From positions 1 through 5,347 of the forward strand of contig CALGIH010000074.1 of the NCBI GenBank assembly GCA_937916035.1: a DNA stretch of 5,347 nt. The letters are read 5' to 3'. Below are positions 4,981 through 5,347 of the stretch, one piece after another (position 1 is the stretch's first letter; every line of letters begins with the position of its first letter). The notes under the pieces are model-generated. The model was not told where the DNA came from. It saw only the letters and a list, made by a program, of their open reading frames with translations, and ran no database searches. A program made the translations under genes and the position numbers. This DNA is from an uncultured Lacinutrix sp. (GTDB lineage: Bacteria > Bacteroidota > Bacteroidia > Flavobacteriales > Flavobacteriaceae).

Positions 4981-5347
4981 TTTTTTCCGTTTACGCCATT
5001 TGCTAAAACCAATCCAGCCAAATAAAAACACTAAAAACGGAATTAAATAAGAGACACGTTCGCCACTACCACTAACAGTTGTAAAGACCCTATCCCATCG
5101 AATGCTCCAGTTTTTTATGCCAGCGTTAAAATTGTCAATACTCATCCAAATAAAAACGGGCTTTCCAACCACATGATTAAATGGCACAAATCCCCAAAAC
5201 CTTGCGTCAATAGAATTATTTCTATTATCTCCCATCATCCAATAATAATCTTGTTTAAAGGTGTAATTGGTTGCCAATTCATCGTTAATGTAAATATTAT
5301 CACCATCAACACGTAAATCATTTTGTTCGTATTCAGAAATAACTCTT
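4969..5347 (-). CDS. lepB: Signal peptidase I, C-terminal part (5' end outside window)
   Basis: Signal peptidase I removes signal peptides from exported proteins on the outer face of the cytoplasmic membrane. About 125 C-terminal residues are visible and the frame is open through the right edge, so the true start is outside the window. The diagnostic block is MMGDNRNNSIDARFWGFVP (visible residues 37-55), matching the GDNRxxSxDSRxWG box that follows the catalytic Ser/Lys region; here Ala replaces the less critical Ser before Arg. It is followed by VVGKPVFIW, also typical. The catalytic Ser and Lys lie upstream of the window. A C-terminal hydrophobic helix (about 99-114) with a basic end, KWRKRKK, gives a second membrane anchor, as I recall for Bacteroidota LepB proteins. 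The last three residues and stop lie in a repeat array, so the native end may have been altered. Confidence 0.95.
   Translation of the reverse strand, partial: RVISEYEQNDLRVDGDNIYINDELATNYTFKQDYYWMMGDNRNNSIDARFWGFVPFNHVVGKPVFIWMSIDNFNAGIKNWSIRWDRVFTTVSGSGERVSYLIPFLVFLFGWIGFSKWRKRKKVNG

Noticed and set aside
5275..5277. TTG as a start for the lepB reading frame
   Set aside because: The frame continues open to the window edge and encodes further residues that look like native LepB sequence, so this is an internal Leu codon.

Overview
The window is AT-rich, roughly one third G+C, and tightly packed. It reads as a piece of a Bacteroidota chromosome, most likely a member of the Flavobacteriales. 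The clues are the gene order (mutL, two rhomboids, an EEP-family membrane protein, DUF6122, WbqC, lepB), which I recall as a common flavobacterial neighbourhood, the C-terminal DUF6576-like tail on the second rhomboid, and the lack of clear Shine-Dalgarno sequences. Genus cannot be decided from this sequence.

Layout. The plus strand carries the 3' end of mutL, two rhomboid-family membrane proteases spaced 4 bp and 1 bp apart, a small four-helix-bundle gene (S23 / 23S rRNA intervening-sequence family), and an endonuclease/exonuclease/phosphatase (EEP) protein with an N-terminal membrane region. The minus strand carries, in its own reading order, the 3' end of lepB (signal peptidase I), a second and different four-helix-bundle gene, a WbqC-family gene, and a small membrane DUF6122-like gene joined to WbqC by a TAATG stop/start overlap. 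The two strands converge, and the EEP and DUF6122 genes overlap tail to tail by 12 bp. No stretch over 300 bp lacks a gene.

The most unusual feature is shared by the two four-helix-bundle genes. Each interrupts an otherwise tight operon and each is bracketed by short tandem-repeat arrays in inverted orientation. At the first locus the unit is 7 bp (about GATGACT); at the second it is 8 bp (about GTTKATTT). The sequences differ but the architecture is the same: a small ORF inside an inverted pair of micro-repeat arrays. At the first locus the hexamer AAATGA borders both sides. Removing the insert together with one copy would rejoin rhomboid 2 and the EEP gene through an ATGA stop/start overlap, the expected form of a tight operon junction. 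This suggests a small mobile or IVS-like element of about 0.4-0.5 kb that lands at gene junctions. It is an inference, and it is testable by comparison with relatives.

Functionally the host genes are housekeeping: mismatch repair, intramembrane proteolysis, protein secretion, and membrane or envelope proteins of uncertain role. The visible MutL C-terminal region lacks the residues of the canonical MutL endonuclease site but keeps a probable sliding-clamp-binding motif.
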